This document shows positions 22,391-33,375 of a stretch of DNA of 64,000 bases, piece after piece. Position 1 is the stretch's first letter; each line of letters starts with the position of its first letter. Source of the stretch: Mixophyes australis (lineage: Eukaryota > Chordata > Amphibia > Anura > Limnodynastidae); assembly GCA_036250195.1 (NCBI GenBank), contig JAVHZZ010000004.1, positions 158,129,227-158,193,226 of the forward strand, read 5' to 3'. Under the pieces are notes generated by a model. The model was given only the letters and a program-made list of their open reading frames with translations, did not search any database and was not told where the DNA came from. The position numbers and the translations under genes are program-made.

Positions 22391-23323
22391 ATGACAGACC
22401 CAGATACGGAACCTACCGCCAAAGAGATGCTGCAGCATCTGGTCAGCCGTGTGGAGCAACAGGATGCCCGCCAACAGCTGTTACTTCAGTGTTATCAGTC
22501 ATTAACCTCCCAAGGAACATCTGGACAGACTGTGACAGCTACTACTGAGGCTCCTGTGCTTTCCTCCGTTTCCCCAGTGCCATCCCAGGTGTCTACAGCT
22601 TCCACGCTTCACCTGCCTACTCCGTCAAAGTACGATGGAGACCCCAAAACTTGTAGGGGTTTCCTGAACCAATGTTCAGTCCATTTTGAGCTCCAACCTC
22701 AAAATTTTTCTACCCATCGTTCCAGAGTGGCCTATCTTATCTCTTTGTTTTCAGGACAAGCCCTGGCTTGGGCCTCCCCTCTGTGGGAAAGAAACGATCC
22801 AATATTACAAGATAGTGCCAAATTCATTTCTACATTCCGAAGTGTGTTCGATGAACCAGGTCGTGTGACCTCCGCTGCTTCCAGCATCCTCCGTCTGCGA
22901 CAAGGATCTCATACAGTAGGCCAGTACGTCATTCAATTTAGGATCTTAGCCTCTGAACTTCAGTGGAACACTGAAGCCCTAGTTGCCGCCTTCTGGCAGG
23001 GGCTCTCCGATAAAATTAAAGATGCACTGACTACTCAAGAGCTTCCTTCGTCACTTGAAGATTTGATCTCTCTATGCCATCGTGTTGATATGAGATTTCG
23101 TGAAAGAGAGGCTGAGAAAACAACTTCTGCTAAAGCACCTCTTCGTTCTAACCCTCAATTTCGTCCAGTTTCACCCTCTGTGATTCCCATGGAGATAGGA
23201 CGTTCCAAATTATCTTCAGAGGAGAGGAAACGAAGAGTAAAGAATAGACTCTGTATCTATTGTGCTGATTCCACTCATATTCTCAGCTCTTGCCCTAAGA
23301 GATCGGGAAATGCCAGGCCCTAA
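22391..23323 (+). CDS. gag: Gag polyprotein of the gypsy element
   Basis: 310 codons, intact. It assembles the retrotransposon particle and packages its RNA in the cytoplasm. The ATG lies 13 bp after the LTR. Residues about 75-200 form a Ty3/PEG10-type capsid region (PSKYDGDPKTCRGFLNQC, then FSGQALAWASPLWE). A CCHC zinc knuckle sits at residues 288-301, CIYCADSTHILSSC (C-X2-C-X4-H-X4-C). Position and size fit the sushi/PEG10 relatives. The last codons hold the frameshift heptamer at 23305-23311, with the stop TAA at 23321. Gag is likely the main product, with a minority of ribosomes shifting into pol. Confidence 0.95.
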   Translation: MTDPDTEPTAKEMLQHLVSRVEQQDARQQLLLQCYQSLTSQGTSGQTVTATTEAPVLSSVSPVPSQVSTASTLHLPTPSKYDGDPKTCRGFLNQCSVHFELQPQNFSTHRSRVAYLISLFSGQALAWASPLWERNDPILQDSAKFISTFRSVFDEPGRVTSAASSILRLRQGSHTVGQYVIQFRILASELQWNTEALVAAFWQGLSDKIKDALTTQELPSSLEDLISLCHRVDMRFREREAEKTTSAKAPLRSNPQFRPVSPSVIPMEIGRSKLSSEERKRRVKNRLCIYCADSTHILSSCPKRSGNARP

Positions 23324-26300
23324 CTAGTTCTGGAGAGGTGAAGTTAGGGTCCCTGGAGTCCTCTCCATCTTCCATGAAATCTAAAGTCTGCGCTTTTGAT
23401 GTTACGATTTCCTTTGCTACCAAAACCTTTGAGTCACAGGCATTGATTGATTCCGGAGCAGCAGGAAATTTTATTTCCAAATCATTAGTAAATCAATGGT
23501 CTCTACCAGTGATTACCTTAAAAACACCCATTACTGTGACGGCTATAGATGGATCACGTCTCATCAACGGTCTCATCACCCAGAGTACGTCTCCAGTAAC
23601 ACTTCAGATTGGTGCCCTGCATCATGAAGAAATATCGTTTTTAATCCTTCCTGTTACGACAAGTCCGATTGTCTTAGGCCTTCCATGGCTTCAGTGTCAC
23701 TCTCCCCAGATTGACTGGCGCACCCCTCAAGTCACGTCTTGGGGGTCTGAATGTCACCATCATTGCCTTTCCCAAGTTATTCCTCTCAAAGTACAGCAAT
23801 CTTCCATCTCATCTACCTCACCGGGACTCCCTCCTCAATATGCTTCATTTACTGATGTGTTTGATAAAGCTCAGTCTGAACGTCTTCCTCCTCATCGTTC
23901 TTGGGATTGTCCGATCGACCTTCTACCTGGCAAGACTCCCCCCAGGGGCCGGGTCTATCCACTCTCGTTACCTGAAACTCAAGCTACATCTGAGTACATA
24001 CAGGAGAACCTCCAGCGTGGGTTTATTCGACCTTCCACCTCTCCCGCTGGAGCTGGGTTCTTCTTCGTCAAAAAGAAGGATGGATCATTACGCCCTTGTA
24101 TAGATTTTCGGGGACTCAATGCCATTACTATCAAGAATCGGTATCCCATTCCGCTGATCACTGAGCTATTCGATCGCATCAAGGGAGCCCGTATCTTTAC
24201 TAAGTTGGATCTTCGTGGTGCCTACAATTTAATCAGAATCCGTTCCGGTGACGAATGGAAGACAGCGTTTAACACCAGAGACGGGCATTACGAATATCTG
24301 GTAATGCCTTTCGGGCTGTGTAATGCCCCCGCTGTTTTTCAAGGCTTCATCAATGAGATCTTTCGGGACTTATTATATGTATGTGTCGTCGTCTACCTGG
24401 ACGACATATTGATTTTTTCACAGGACCTGCCTTCTCACCACCAACATGTGGCAGAAGTCCTCTCCAGGCTACGGAAAAATTCATTGTTCTGTAAATTAGA
24501 AAAATGTTCATTCGAATTGCCCCAGATTCCATTCTTGGGGTATATAGTTTCCGGAGTTGGCCTGAAGATGGATCCAGACAAGGTGAATGCTGTACTACAT
24601 TGGCCCCAGCCAACTTCTCTTCGTGCTATCCAGCGTTTTTTAGGTTTTGCCAATTACTATAGACGCTTCATTCAAGACTTTTCTTCCATTGCATCTCCTA
24701 TTGTGGCCCTGACTCGGAAAGGGGCTAACCCTAAGCAATGGTCGCCTGAGGCTCTTCAAGCCTTTCAAACACTCAAAGAGTCCTTCTCTTCGGCTCCAAT
24801 CCTTCGACAGTCTGATGTGACACTCCCCTTCTTTCTAGAAGTAGATGCCTCTAATGTGGGCTTGGGAGCTATTCTCTCCCAACGCTCTGAACAGCAAAAA
24901 TTCCATCCTTGTGCCTTCTATTCTCGGGGTCTTCTGCCCGCAGAGAAGAATTATACTATCGGGGACAAGGAGTTACTGGCTATCAAAGCTGCATTAGAGG
25001 AATGGAGATACTTATTGGAAGGAGCTCGCCATCCGGTGACGATCTTCACGGATCATAAGAACTTGTCATATCTCCAGTCTGCCCAATGCTTGAACCCTCG
25101 TCAAGCAAGATGGTCTCTTTTCTTTTCCCGTTTTGAATTAATAATAACCTTCAAACCAGCTGCCAAGAACAAAAAAGCTGACGCTTTATCTAGAGCTTTT
25201 GTGACGTCCTCTGATATAGAAGAGGTTTCCAACCACACCATTCTAGACCCCAAATGTATCTCACTGGCTGCTTCATCCACCAAAACGCTACCATTTGGGA
25301 AGACCCTCGTGCCTCCTACTCTAAGGAGGAAAATCCTTTCGTGGTTCCATGCCTCTCGTTTTTCTGGACACGCCGGTGAACACAAGACCTTTGAGATTCT
25401 CTCTCGAAGCTACTGGTGGCCTTCAATGAGGAGAGACGTCAAAGAGTTCATTGCTTCCTGTGAGATATGTTCCCAGTTCAAATCCTCCCGCAGAACCCCA
25501 GCAGGGTTGCTGCGACCACTACCCATTCCGTCCAAACCGTGGACCCATATTAGTATGGATTTCGTTACTGACTTACCACCTTGTAAGAATCATAACACTA
25601 TTTGGGTAGTGGTGGACAGATTTTCGAAGATGGCTCATTTCGTCCCTCTGTCTGGTTTGCCTTCCTCGTCTATCCTGGCTGAACATTTCATTAAAGAGAT
25701 CTTCCGCATCCATGGATGTCCGTCTGAGATTGTGTCAGATAGAGGAGTACAATTCGTTTCCAGATTCTGGCGAGCCCTTTGTAAAACCTTGGGCATACGA
25801 TTAGCACTCTCATCTTCTTACCATCCGCAATCTAACGGACAAACTGAACGTGTCAATCAAGATCTTGAGACTTTTATAAGGATGTTCTCATCAGCCAATC
25901 AAGACAACTGGGTAGAGTTGCTTCCTTGGGCTGAATTCGCCCATAACAACATGTACCATGAGTCATCATCCAAAACTCCATTTTTTGTGGTCTACGGTCA
26001 CCATCCGTCTTTTCCGGAATTTCCTGTCCTCCCGCCCACCCAAGTTCCTGCGGTGGAGACTGCTTGTCAGACCTTTAAAAATATCTGGTCTCAGGTCAAA
26101 ACCTGTTTAAAGAAGACATCTATCAAATATAAATCTTTCGCAGATAAGAAGAGGCGGGCTATTCCACCACTAAAAATTGGAGATCGTGTCTGGTTATCTA
26201 CTAAAAACATTCGTTTGAAGGTTCCATCTATGAAATTCGCCCCTCGTTTTATTGGTCCATATAGGATCATTCAAGTAATCAATCCAGTATGTGTGAAACT

Positions 26301-26700
26301 TCTTCTTCCTAAGAATCTTCGGATTTCTAATGCCTTCCATGTGTCTTTACTCAAACCTCTTATTATCAACCGTTTCTCAAATCCTCCCTCAGCTCCGCAG
26401 CCAGTTCAAGTTCATCAGGAGGAGGATTTCGAGATTACTGAGGTACTAGACGCAAAAATTTCGCGAGGAGTCCTCCGTTTCCTCGTTCATTGGAAGGGCT
26501 TTGGTCCTGAGAAGCGCTCTTGGATCAAAGCTGAAGATCTTAATGCTCCTGCCCTTTTGAAGAAGTTTTATTCCAAAAATCCGGACAAGCCCGGTTCCAG
26601 GCGTTCTGTGCCCACCTTTAAAAGGGGGGGTACTGTCACTCACCGGACTGTGAGTGCTTCTTCCCGGACATTTAGGAACCGTGGCCGTCCTCCATCCTGA
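23299..26700 (+). CDS. pol: Pol polyprotein: protease, RT, RNase H, integrase, chromodomain
   Basis: Open from 23299 to the TGA at 26698, with no initiator ATG in position, so it is made by frameshifting from gag. Residue numbers here count from 23338. Protease: LIDSGAAGNFI, active DSG at 38-40. RT: catalytic YLDD at 353-356, after 'KLDLRGAYNLIRI' and 'FGLCNAPAVFQ'. RNase H: EVDAS near 503 and TDHKNL at 571. Integrase: HHCC finger about 676-712, then D741, D801 and E837 (D-X35-E), then a GPY/F-like segment near 966. Chromodomain about 1032-1075 (EITEVLDAKI, FLVHWKGFG, SWI), expected to guide integration by binding histone tails. All catalytic residues are present. The last 67 bp lie inside the 3' LTR. 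Confidence 0.97.
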   Translation, partial: EIGKCQALTSSGEVKLGSLESSPSSMKSKVCAFDVTISFATKTFESQALIDSGAAGNFISKSLVNQWSLPVITLKTPITVTAIDGSRLINGLITQSTSPVTLQIGALHHEEISFLILPVTTSPIVLGLPWLQCHSPQIDWRTPQVTSWGSECHHHCLSQVIPLKVQQSSISSTSPGLPPQYASFTDVFDKAQSERLPPHRSWDCPIDLLPGKTPPRGRVYPLSLPETQATSEYIQENLQRGFIRPSTSPAGAGFFFVKKKDGSLRPCIDFRGLNAITIKNRYPIPLITELFDRIKGARIFTKLDLRGAYNLIRIRSGDEWKTAFNTRDGHYEYLVMPFGLCNAPAVFQGFINEIFRDLLYVCVVVYLDDILIFSQDLPSHHQHVAEVLSRLRKNSLFCKLEKCSFELPQIPFLGYIVSGVGLKMDPDKVNAVLHWPQPTSLRAIQRFLGFANYYRRFIQDFSSIASPIVALTRKGANPKQWSPEALQAFQTLKESFSSAPILRQSDVTLPFFLEVDASNVGLGAILSQRSEQQKFHPCAFYSRGLLPAEKNYTIGDKELLAIKAALEEWRYLLEGARHPVTIFTDHKNLSYLQSAQCLNPRQARWSLFFSRFELIITFKPAAKNKKADALSRAFVTSSDIEEVSNHTILDPKCISLAASSTKTLPFGKTLVPPTLRRKILSWFHASRFSGHAGEHKTFEILSRSYWWPSMRRDVKEFIASCEICSQFKSSRRTPAGLLRPLPIPSKPWTHISMDFVTDLPPCKNHNTIWVVVDRFSKMAHFVPLSGLPSSSILAEHFIKEIFRIHGCPSEIVSDRGVQFVSRFWRALCKTLGIRLALSSSYHPQSNGQTERVNQDLETFIRMFSSANQDNWVELLPWAEFAHNNMYHESSSKTPFFVVYGHHPSFPEFPVLPPTQVPAVETACQTFKNIWSQVKTCLKKTSIKYKSFADKKRRAIPPLKIGDRVWLSTKNIRLKVPSMKFAPRFIGPYRIIQVINPVCVKLLLPKNLRISNAFHVSLLKPLIINRFSNPPSAPQPVQVHQEEDFEITEVLDAKISRGVLRFLVHWKGFGPEKRSWIKAEDLNAPALLKKFYSKNPDKPGSRRSVPTFKRGGTVTHRTVSASSRTFRNRGRPPS
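23305..23349 (+). promoter_or_regulatory. -1 ribosomal frameshift signal between gag and pol
   Basis: In the gag frame the bases read G GGA AAT (23305-23311), an X-XXY-YYZ slippery heptamer. After six bases, CCCTAACT (23318-23325) pairs perfectly with AGTTAGGG (23342-23349). The gag stop TAA is inside the 5' arm of this stem. A GG just before the 5' arm can also pair with the CC after the 3' arm across a one-base bulge. The pol frame is open from 23299 and is exactly -1 to gag. Confidence 0.85.
26620..26630 (+). promoter_or_regulatory. Polypurine tract
   Basis: AAAAGGGGGGG ends three bases before the 3' LTR, the usual place for plus-strand priming. It lies inside the pol reading frame. Confidence 0.85.
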
Positions 26701-28566
26701 GGGTCTGCGCATGCGCAGCCCTTTCCTATACTTCAGTGTATGTCCCTTTAACTCAATTGGCAGATCAGGCAACACTCCCTATATTAAGCACCTGTGGTCA
26801 ACACCACGTTGCCTGATCTTGGAGTCTCATTCCCCATGAGTCTCTGAAGGTGTTCCTGTGTTTCCTCGTGTATTCAGCGCTGCTGATTCCTGTGGTTTCC
26901 AAACCACTTCTACCTCTGTGGTTTCCAAACCACTTCTACTACTGTGGTTCCCATACCACTTCTACCATCAACTGTATCATCGTGACTGTTAGCTGATTCC
27001 TATCCGCTGCCTCCGTGCACTACAGTCTTCTATACCACTTCAACGCTATCATATTCCATTGTGACTGTTTGCTGATTCCTATCCGCTGCCTCCGTGCACT
27101 ACAGCCTTCTCTCCACATCCACTCACCTGTTCATCATCAAGTCTGTGAGCTGATTCCTATCCGCTGCCTCCGTGCACTACAGTCTCCAGCTTGCAACTCG
27201 TCTGTGTTCATCATCGTGACTGTTAGCTGATTCCTATCCGCTGCCTCCGTGCACTACAGTCTCCAGCTTGCAACTCGCCTGTGTTCCATCATCGTGACTG
27301 TTAGCTGATTCCTATCCGCTGCCCCTGTGCACGGCAGCCTCATCTCATCTCTCCCGTGTTTCCTCGAGACTGCTGCTATTATTGCCATCCGCTACTCTCC
27401 GTGATCAACAGCTCCTGGTCTACTCTGCTCTCCCGTGTTCCATCGCTATTGGCACCTGTTGGTTGCTACTGGTTACCTCCGTGTGTCCGCAGAGTCCTGC
27501 TGCTGCTGTCAGCGCTATCGTCCATCTACTGCTGATCCGCTCTCCACGCCTTCCTGTGTCCCGCTGGTCTCTACCCTCCTGTCAGCATTGGATTCGCATC
27601 TCGTCAGCTACTCCTCTGCTAGATCATCTCCATTCTCCTGGGTCCTCCATGAGTCCAGTTCCACGTTCTACTGATTCCTGTGGATTCGTGTCCCTGTTGG
27701 TCTACTTACCTGTGCGCTGCACCTACTAGACCCCTGCCTCATCCATCCAGGGACTTCTCATCCTGCCGGCCTCCTGCCGCTCAGGTATCGCTGCACTCCT
27801 ATCTGACTGCCTGCTTCTGAACCACGGTATGCATACTTCTCATTGACTGTGTTGGTGTATTGCATATCTTGCTGGACTGTGTTGGTTCTCCTCTGGAGTC
27901 TGCTATCCGCTGAGTCTATTGCCATCATTGACTGTGTTATCTTGTGCTGGATTACTTCAAGAGACTTTCCATATTTGCAGACCTGTTCAGTCATTTATAT
28001 ATATTGTGCATATTACTGTGGATCGTGTTTAAGGTGCCCGTGTACATCCTGTGTTGCAGTCTCTCCCCGTGCACATCCTCACATATATATTCAGTGGTAC
28101 AACTTGCTGTTGGCAGACCACTGATCCCTGTTTCCTGTATCACCTGTTCCAGTATCCTCTCACATAGCAGTGGTACAACTTGCTATCGCAGACCACTGAC
28201 TACCCGGATACCTCCACTTGGATTCCATTCCTTCACTCAGACAGCGATACAACTTGCTATCCGCAGACCGCTGACTCTCATCACCTCCTCGTTTCTGTTG
28301 GACATTCCTCCTCACTATAGCAGTGGTACAACTTGCTATCGCAGACCACTGACTACCTTCACGTGCCCTTGTCCATACAGTTCCTCGTGTATTATTACCT
28401 CCATATTACCAGTGCTGCTAGTCATAGACTTTCCTGAGCATCTCATCAGCTACCAATTCCTGTTCCGTGATCACCCTGCTACCAGAGTACCCAAATACCA
28501 TCTACATTGCTCTGGTAAGCCTACCACCTGGTGATCCCTGGGTAAAGACTCCTAGTGCCCGTGACA
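26634..28566 (+). repeat. 3' LTR
   Basis: 1933 bp, same length as the 5' LTR. It contains the pol stop codon at 26698-26700. One change at 28247 (CAGCGG to CAGCGA) breaks one pair of the third hairpin copy. At 28196 it has C where the 5' copy has T. Confidence 0.95.
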
Positions 28567-28930
28567 AGCTGCTTCCTCTCAGCAAACAGACAGGGTGGGT
28601 CTGATAGTCTAAACAGAGCCAGGGATGGGCGTTTCCTTTTAAAGAGAAGGTGGGTGTGTCACCTGTCCATGAAGCTAGGCCTGTGGGAGGAGTGTCAGGT
28701 ATAAAACCCTGCTTGTTTCATTGTTCAGGGAGATCAACGCTGGGCTAGCTGGCTGATCTGGACAGAGAGCTCTTATGTATAGTAAGCGTTGAGGGTCTCC
28801 ATAATTGCTGTGCAAGTATACGGCGTCAAAACATTATTACCATCCTGACAATAAAGAACCATAAAAAGGAAGAAGTTGTACGCGTGTGCTTCTGCAGTAG
28901 CGGGCTCTTGCCACAAGTAGACATTCAAGA
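28567..28930 (+). other. LTR-like promoter/poly-A segment of unknown origin
   Basis: TATAAAA at 28700-28706 and AATAAA at 28850-28855, spaced as in a retroviral or retrotransposon LTR, with a G-rich patch before the TATA. The gypsy element is inserted just upstream, so the left end would lie before 20440. I could not find a matching TSD or define ends. Confidence 0.35.
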
Positions 28931-30265
28931 CATACTAATAAATGTATTTCATGGAAAAAAACACTTTTTTAGTTTTTAATGTTTTATCATTAATGCCTAT
29001 ATTGTTAACTGGTGTCATTAATTAAATAGGTTTTTTTCTCTGCATTCTTTTGTGAGTTTGTATTCCACCTAGATATTGGACATATCATGCTGTGTCTTGC
29101 CTAGTAGAGCAGAGCAGATCTACACCCATATTCATCACCACACGTATCTTCACATCCGCTCCTTGTTGAAGTCGGTCGTGTGTATACCTGATTACGCTTA
29201 CAATGCATCCCTTAATGAATCAGGTCCCTGTATTTAATTAAAGTGCAAAATAGCAAAACAATTTTAAACAATGCTTATCAAGTGCTGACTTTATTAAGAA
29301 AATCTGGATGTAGAATGTTGATTCTTGCTATTTTGGAAATGGGAATTGATAGCAAACCTAGAAACACAGAAACTTTTTATGCAAAATAAAAATCCGCAGA
29401 CATTTGCTAGCTTGAGTTATAAGCAAAACAATTGTATTTTTGAAAATACAAATTCTCTCTACAGAAAAACTACTCTAATGATGTTGAAATCAGTCCAAAT
29501 GTTCCAAAACAGACCCCAGTTGAACATGGACGTACACAATATACTGATCACTTTTATAGATCACCAGTATAGAGATTATAGCAGTCAGCAACTTTATTAG
29601 TTTTTTTATTTTAAAAAAAATTATGCCTTTACTTAATTTGAATCAGTCGGTCTCACTTTATAATTATTGTAAAGTACTAAGTGTATCTACCTACAAAGCA
29701 GTGACATCTTTATTTGCATTAACTTGCATATAGTTTCCTCTGACACTATCTTATGTTAGCCACACTTAGGGGCCTATTTACTTTTTATCGCTGTGATAAG
29801 CAGTCGGCCATGTTGAGCTGGAAGTGCTAAACACTTTTGCCCAAAAAGACACTCATGGATTAAATTATGAATGGGACTGGGGTTTAGGTGACTAAGCTTA
29901 TAAGGTTTAACAAATGGGAGCCCATTGTACTTCTCCAGCTTTAGCAAGACTTCCCAGAGCCCCTCTCCACAGGGTGCTCGCTGAAATCTGAGAACTTGGG
30001 GAGGCACAGTGGCTGCCCTCCATGATGCAGATACACAATGCAGTGAGGATCTGTGATCTGGAACCAGCCACACCAAGGCAAAGCCACAATGGGAACTGAG
30101 CAGCTTTTAAAGAGGGAGCCCAGCCGTCCAGTGTGATTGTCCCTTCTACTTTGAACATTCTCAGTAGGGGTTGCAGCTCTGTTAGAATGGTCCAGGGTCA
30201 TGACGATTGGACCTGCTAAGCCTCAGCAGATATTGCTACTTTGTGGATCAGAAAAAAGCTGGAAG
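28931..30265. other. Unassigned sequence
   Basis: AT-rich to 29770, then mixed. Only short frames without recognisable domains. Confidence 0.35.
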
Positions 30266-32130
30266 ACAGGTGTCACTCACCGGACTGTGAGTGCTACTTC
30301 TCGTGTGTTTAGGAACCGTGGCCGTCCACCATCCTGAGGGTCTGCGCATGTGCAGCCCTTTCAAACCTTCAGTACATGTTCCTTTTAGTTAATTGGCTGA
30401 TCAGGCAACACTCCCTATTTAAAGCACCTGTGGTCAATACCTCGTTGCCTGATCTTGGAGTTTCATTCCCCATGAGCCTCTGAAGGTGTTCCTGTGTTTC
30501 CTCGTGTATTCAGCTCATGCTGATTCCTGTTGTTCGTTTGTGGTTTCCAGACCACTTCAATTCTCCTGTGTTCATCGTGACTGTACCAGCTGATTCCTAT
30601 CCGCTGCCTCCGTGCTTCTACAGTTTCCAAACCACTTCAACTCTCCCGTGTTTCATCGTGTCTGCACCAGCTGATTCCTATCCGCTGCCTCCGTGCTTCT
30701 ACAGTATCCTGCTCTCCTCAACTCTCCCGTGTTTCATCGTGACTGCACCAGCTGATTCCTATCCGCTGCCTCCGTGCTTCTACAGTATCCTGCTCACTTC
30801 AACTCTCCCGTGTTCATCGTGACTGCACCAGCTGACTCCTATCCGCTGCCTCCGTGTTTCTACAGTATCCTGCTCACTTCAACTCTCCCGTGTTCATCGT
30901 GACTGCACCAGCTGATTCCTATCCGCTGCCTCCGTGTTTCTACAGTATCCTGCTCACTTCAACTCTCCCGTGTTCATCGTGACTGCACCAGCTGATTCCT
31001 ACCCGCTGCCTCCGTGTTTCTTCAGAGTCCTGCTCATCGCAACTCTCCAGTGCTCATAGTGTCTGCAGCCAGCCGATCCGCTGTCTCCGTGCCTCTACAG
31101 TGTTCCTGCTTGTGTCAACTCGCCTGTCTGCATCGGGTCAATGCTCCACTGCTTTCATCTCAGCTAGACCGCCTCAACTCTCCCGTGTTCTCCAGGTGTC
31201 CAGTTCTATATACTACTGCTTCCTGAGTATTGTTTCCATCCTTGCTGGTCTACCTACTGTGCGCTGCACCTACTTGGTTACCGCTTCCACCCTCCTGGGA
31301 CTTCTCATCCAGCCGGCCTCCAGCCGTTCAGGTATCCCTGCACCTCTCTCTGACAGCCTGCTCTCCTGAACCACGGTATGCATACTTCTCATTGTCTGTG
31401 CTGGTGTATTGCATATCTAGCTGGACTGAGTTGTTCTCCTCCGGAGTTTCCTATCCACTGAGACTATTGCTATCATTTGACTGTGTTTCCTTTTAGCCTG
31501 GATAGTTCTTATGACTTTGTATATTTGTGCAGTGCTGCTCAGTTAATATTATTTTGTGCATATCATCGTGGGATCAAGTTCAGTGTGCCCGTGTATACTC
31601 TGCATTGCATTCATCTCCTCGTGCTCCTCCTCACATATATATTTCAGTGGTACAACTTGCTAGAGGCAGACCACTGTTCCCTGTTCCCTGTGTCACCAGT
31701 TTCCAGTAGCCTTTCACATAGCAGTGGTACAACTTGCTAACGCAGACCACTGACTCCCCGGATACCTTCACCTGGATTCCATTCCTTCACCCAGACAGCG
31801 GTACAACTTGCTATACGCAGACCGCTGACTCTCATCACCTCCTTATTACTCCTGGACATTCCTCCTCACTATAGCAGTGGTACAACTAGCTATACGCAGA
31901 CCACTGACTACCCTCATGCTTCCTTGTCCATCCAGTTCCTCGTGTACAGTTATCTACCTATTACCAGTGCTGCTAGTCATAGACTTTCCTTGAGCATTCT
32001 CTTACCATCTGCTATCTCCTGTTCCGTGGTCACCCCGCTACCAGATTATCATATTACCAACTATACTGCTCTGGTAAGTCCATCATCTGGTGATACCTGG
32101 GTAAAGACTCCTAGTGCCCGTGACAACAGG
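30266..32130 (+). mobile_element. Solo LTR, diverged member of the same gypsy family
   Basis: 1855 bp from TGTCACTCACC (30271) to GTGACA (32125), with 5-bp duplications ACAGG at 30266-30270 and 32126-32130. Clearly homologous to the 20445 LTR over its whole length, but with many differences and seven copies of the CTGATTCCTATCCGCTGCC block. It keeps a TATTTAAA box, the GCCTGATCTT self-primer, and four covarying hairpins (31645-31676, 31722-31752, 31796-31827, 31875-31906). The NRF1-type site has decayed to TGCGCATGTGCA. The internal region was lost by LTR-LTR recombination. Confidence 0.95.
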
Positions 32131-33080
32131 CTTGTTCCTTGCCTGATGGCAGTGGAGAGAACAGTGTGGCTCGGGGACAACTGTCCCAGAGAATAGTGAC
32201 TATAGCCCAACACATAAGCCTGGAATCCTTACATTGAGCTTCTGCAGTTCTTAAGGAAGTACTCCAGTCAAATCTTAGTGTGTTCCAGGGGCAGGCTGGA
32301 CTGGAGAGCAAGGGAGCATCTGCCCCCCAGGTTGATCCCATAGTGGGCTAACTTAGGCTGGGTCACTAGGCCACCAGCATTTTTTTCATTAAAAATGTTC
32401 CTAATAGGCTGCTGAGTCTTTCTGTCCCCCCTCCCCCATGCTAAAATTTGCCTGCCCTCCCATGGTATGTACTATTACTTTTCTACATAGTTTACTATGA
32501 TAAAATAAAATATATTGTCTTACCCACAACGCACCATTCATGTGACCCACCAAGTTCCTGAAGCCTCCAATGATCCCTGCAATCCTCTTCTTTATACTAC
32601 TTTTCTGACCCAAACAGGCAGAGCTGTAGCTGATTCCCCTCCGCTAGTGCTGGTATCAGCTGCATGTACTGGTAAGTATACAAGAGAACAGCATAGATTG
32701 CATCTCAGCTTGTATGAATCAGGAAAATGCGAGTAGTATACAGGAGAGCAATAGGGCAGCTGTTGGAGGATTCAGGGACCTGGTACATCAAATAAATGGG
32801 ACAGTTGAGACTTCAAATTCAATCACAAAATATGAATCTAGATTTTGAGGAATGTGGAGGGTATTTCAGAGCAAATAATATATTTTACTGGATCCAAGGA
32901 AGCAAAAGAGTGCCTCAATATATTTACCCCTCTTAAGGAGTTTAAGGTCACAGATGCTGTAGAGACATGGACCTTCTATTAAAAAGAGACCTGAAGACTA
33001 GAGCCCCAAGCTCTCTGGCTACTATGTACTTTTAGTAGAGGAAAGCACATACATTGGACTGAGACTGAAATCCCATACAC
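32131..33080. other. Unassigned sequence with a possible hAT MITE end
   Basis: CAGGGGCAGGCTGGACTGG at 32288 resembles a hAT MITE terminus, but no partner end or TSD was found. Confidence 0.3.
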
Positions 33081-33225
33081 TGTAAGCATGCAATAAGGTC
33101 CCTCTTACCTCTCTGTCTGTATGTATTACCCAGTATTGTATTATTACTGTTTGTTCCCAATTGTAAAGCGCAACGGAATTTGCTGGTGCTGTTCAAATAA
33201 ATGTTGATGATGATGATGATGAATC
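33081..33225 (+). repeat. L2-like LINE 3' tail
   Basis: Contains 'cctctctgtctgt', 'attacccagtattg', 'ttcccaattgtaaagcgca' and a (TGA)n end, the plus-strand form of the tail seen at 3976. Confidence 0.75.
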
Positions 33226-33375
33226 AATCAATCAATACCTTAGGAAGTCCAATGATTTTGAATAATGCTTTGTGAAACCTGACAAAGGGTATTTTTAAGA
33301 TGTTATTCCAAGACATATAAATATTTGATTATGCAGTTTTGGCCATCCCAATTAAAATCGAAGAATACTTTAAAT

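Larger units (their letters stand above)
20440..28571 (+). mobile_element. Intact Ty3/gypsy chromovirus (Tf1/sushi type)
   Basis: A complete LTR retrotransposon. Two 1933-bp LTRs (20445-22377 and 26634-28566) start TGTCAC and end GTGACA, and 5-bp target duplications AGCTG lie at 20440-20444 and 28567-28571. Between them are a primer-binding site, intact gag, pol in the -1 frame, and a polypurine tract. I noticed four base differences between the LTRs (21254/27443, 21645/27834, 22007/28196, 22058/28247), about 0.2 percent, so the insertion is very young. There is no env. The integrase chromodomain places it among chromoviruses. Confidence 0.97.

Noticed and set aside
25101..25385. Minus-strand frame within pol
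   Set aside because: An antisense shadow of the RNase H-integrase linker region of pol.
28567..28930. A defined LTR
   Set aside because: TATA and poly-A signals are suggestive, but no terminal TG...CA pair with matching duplication could be found.
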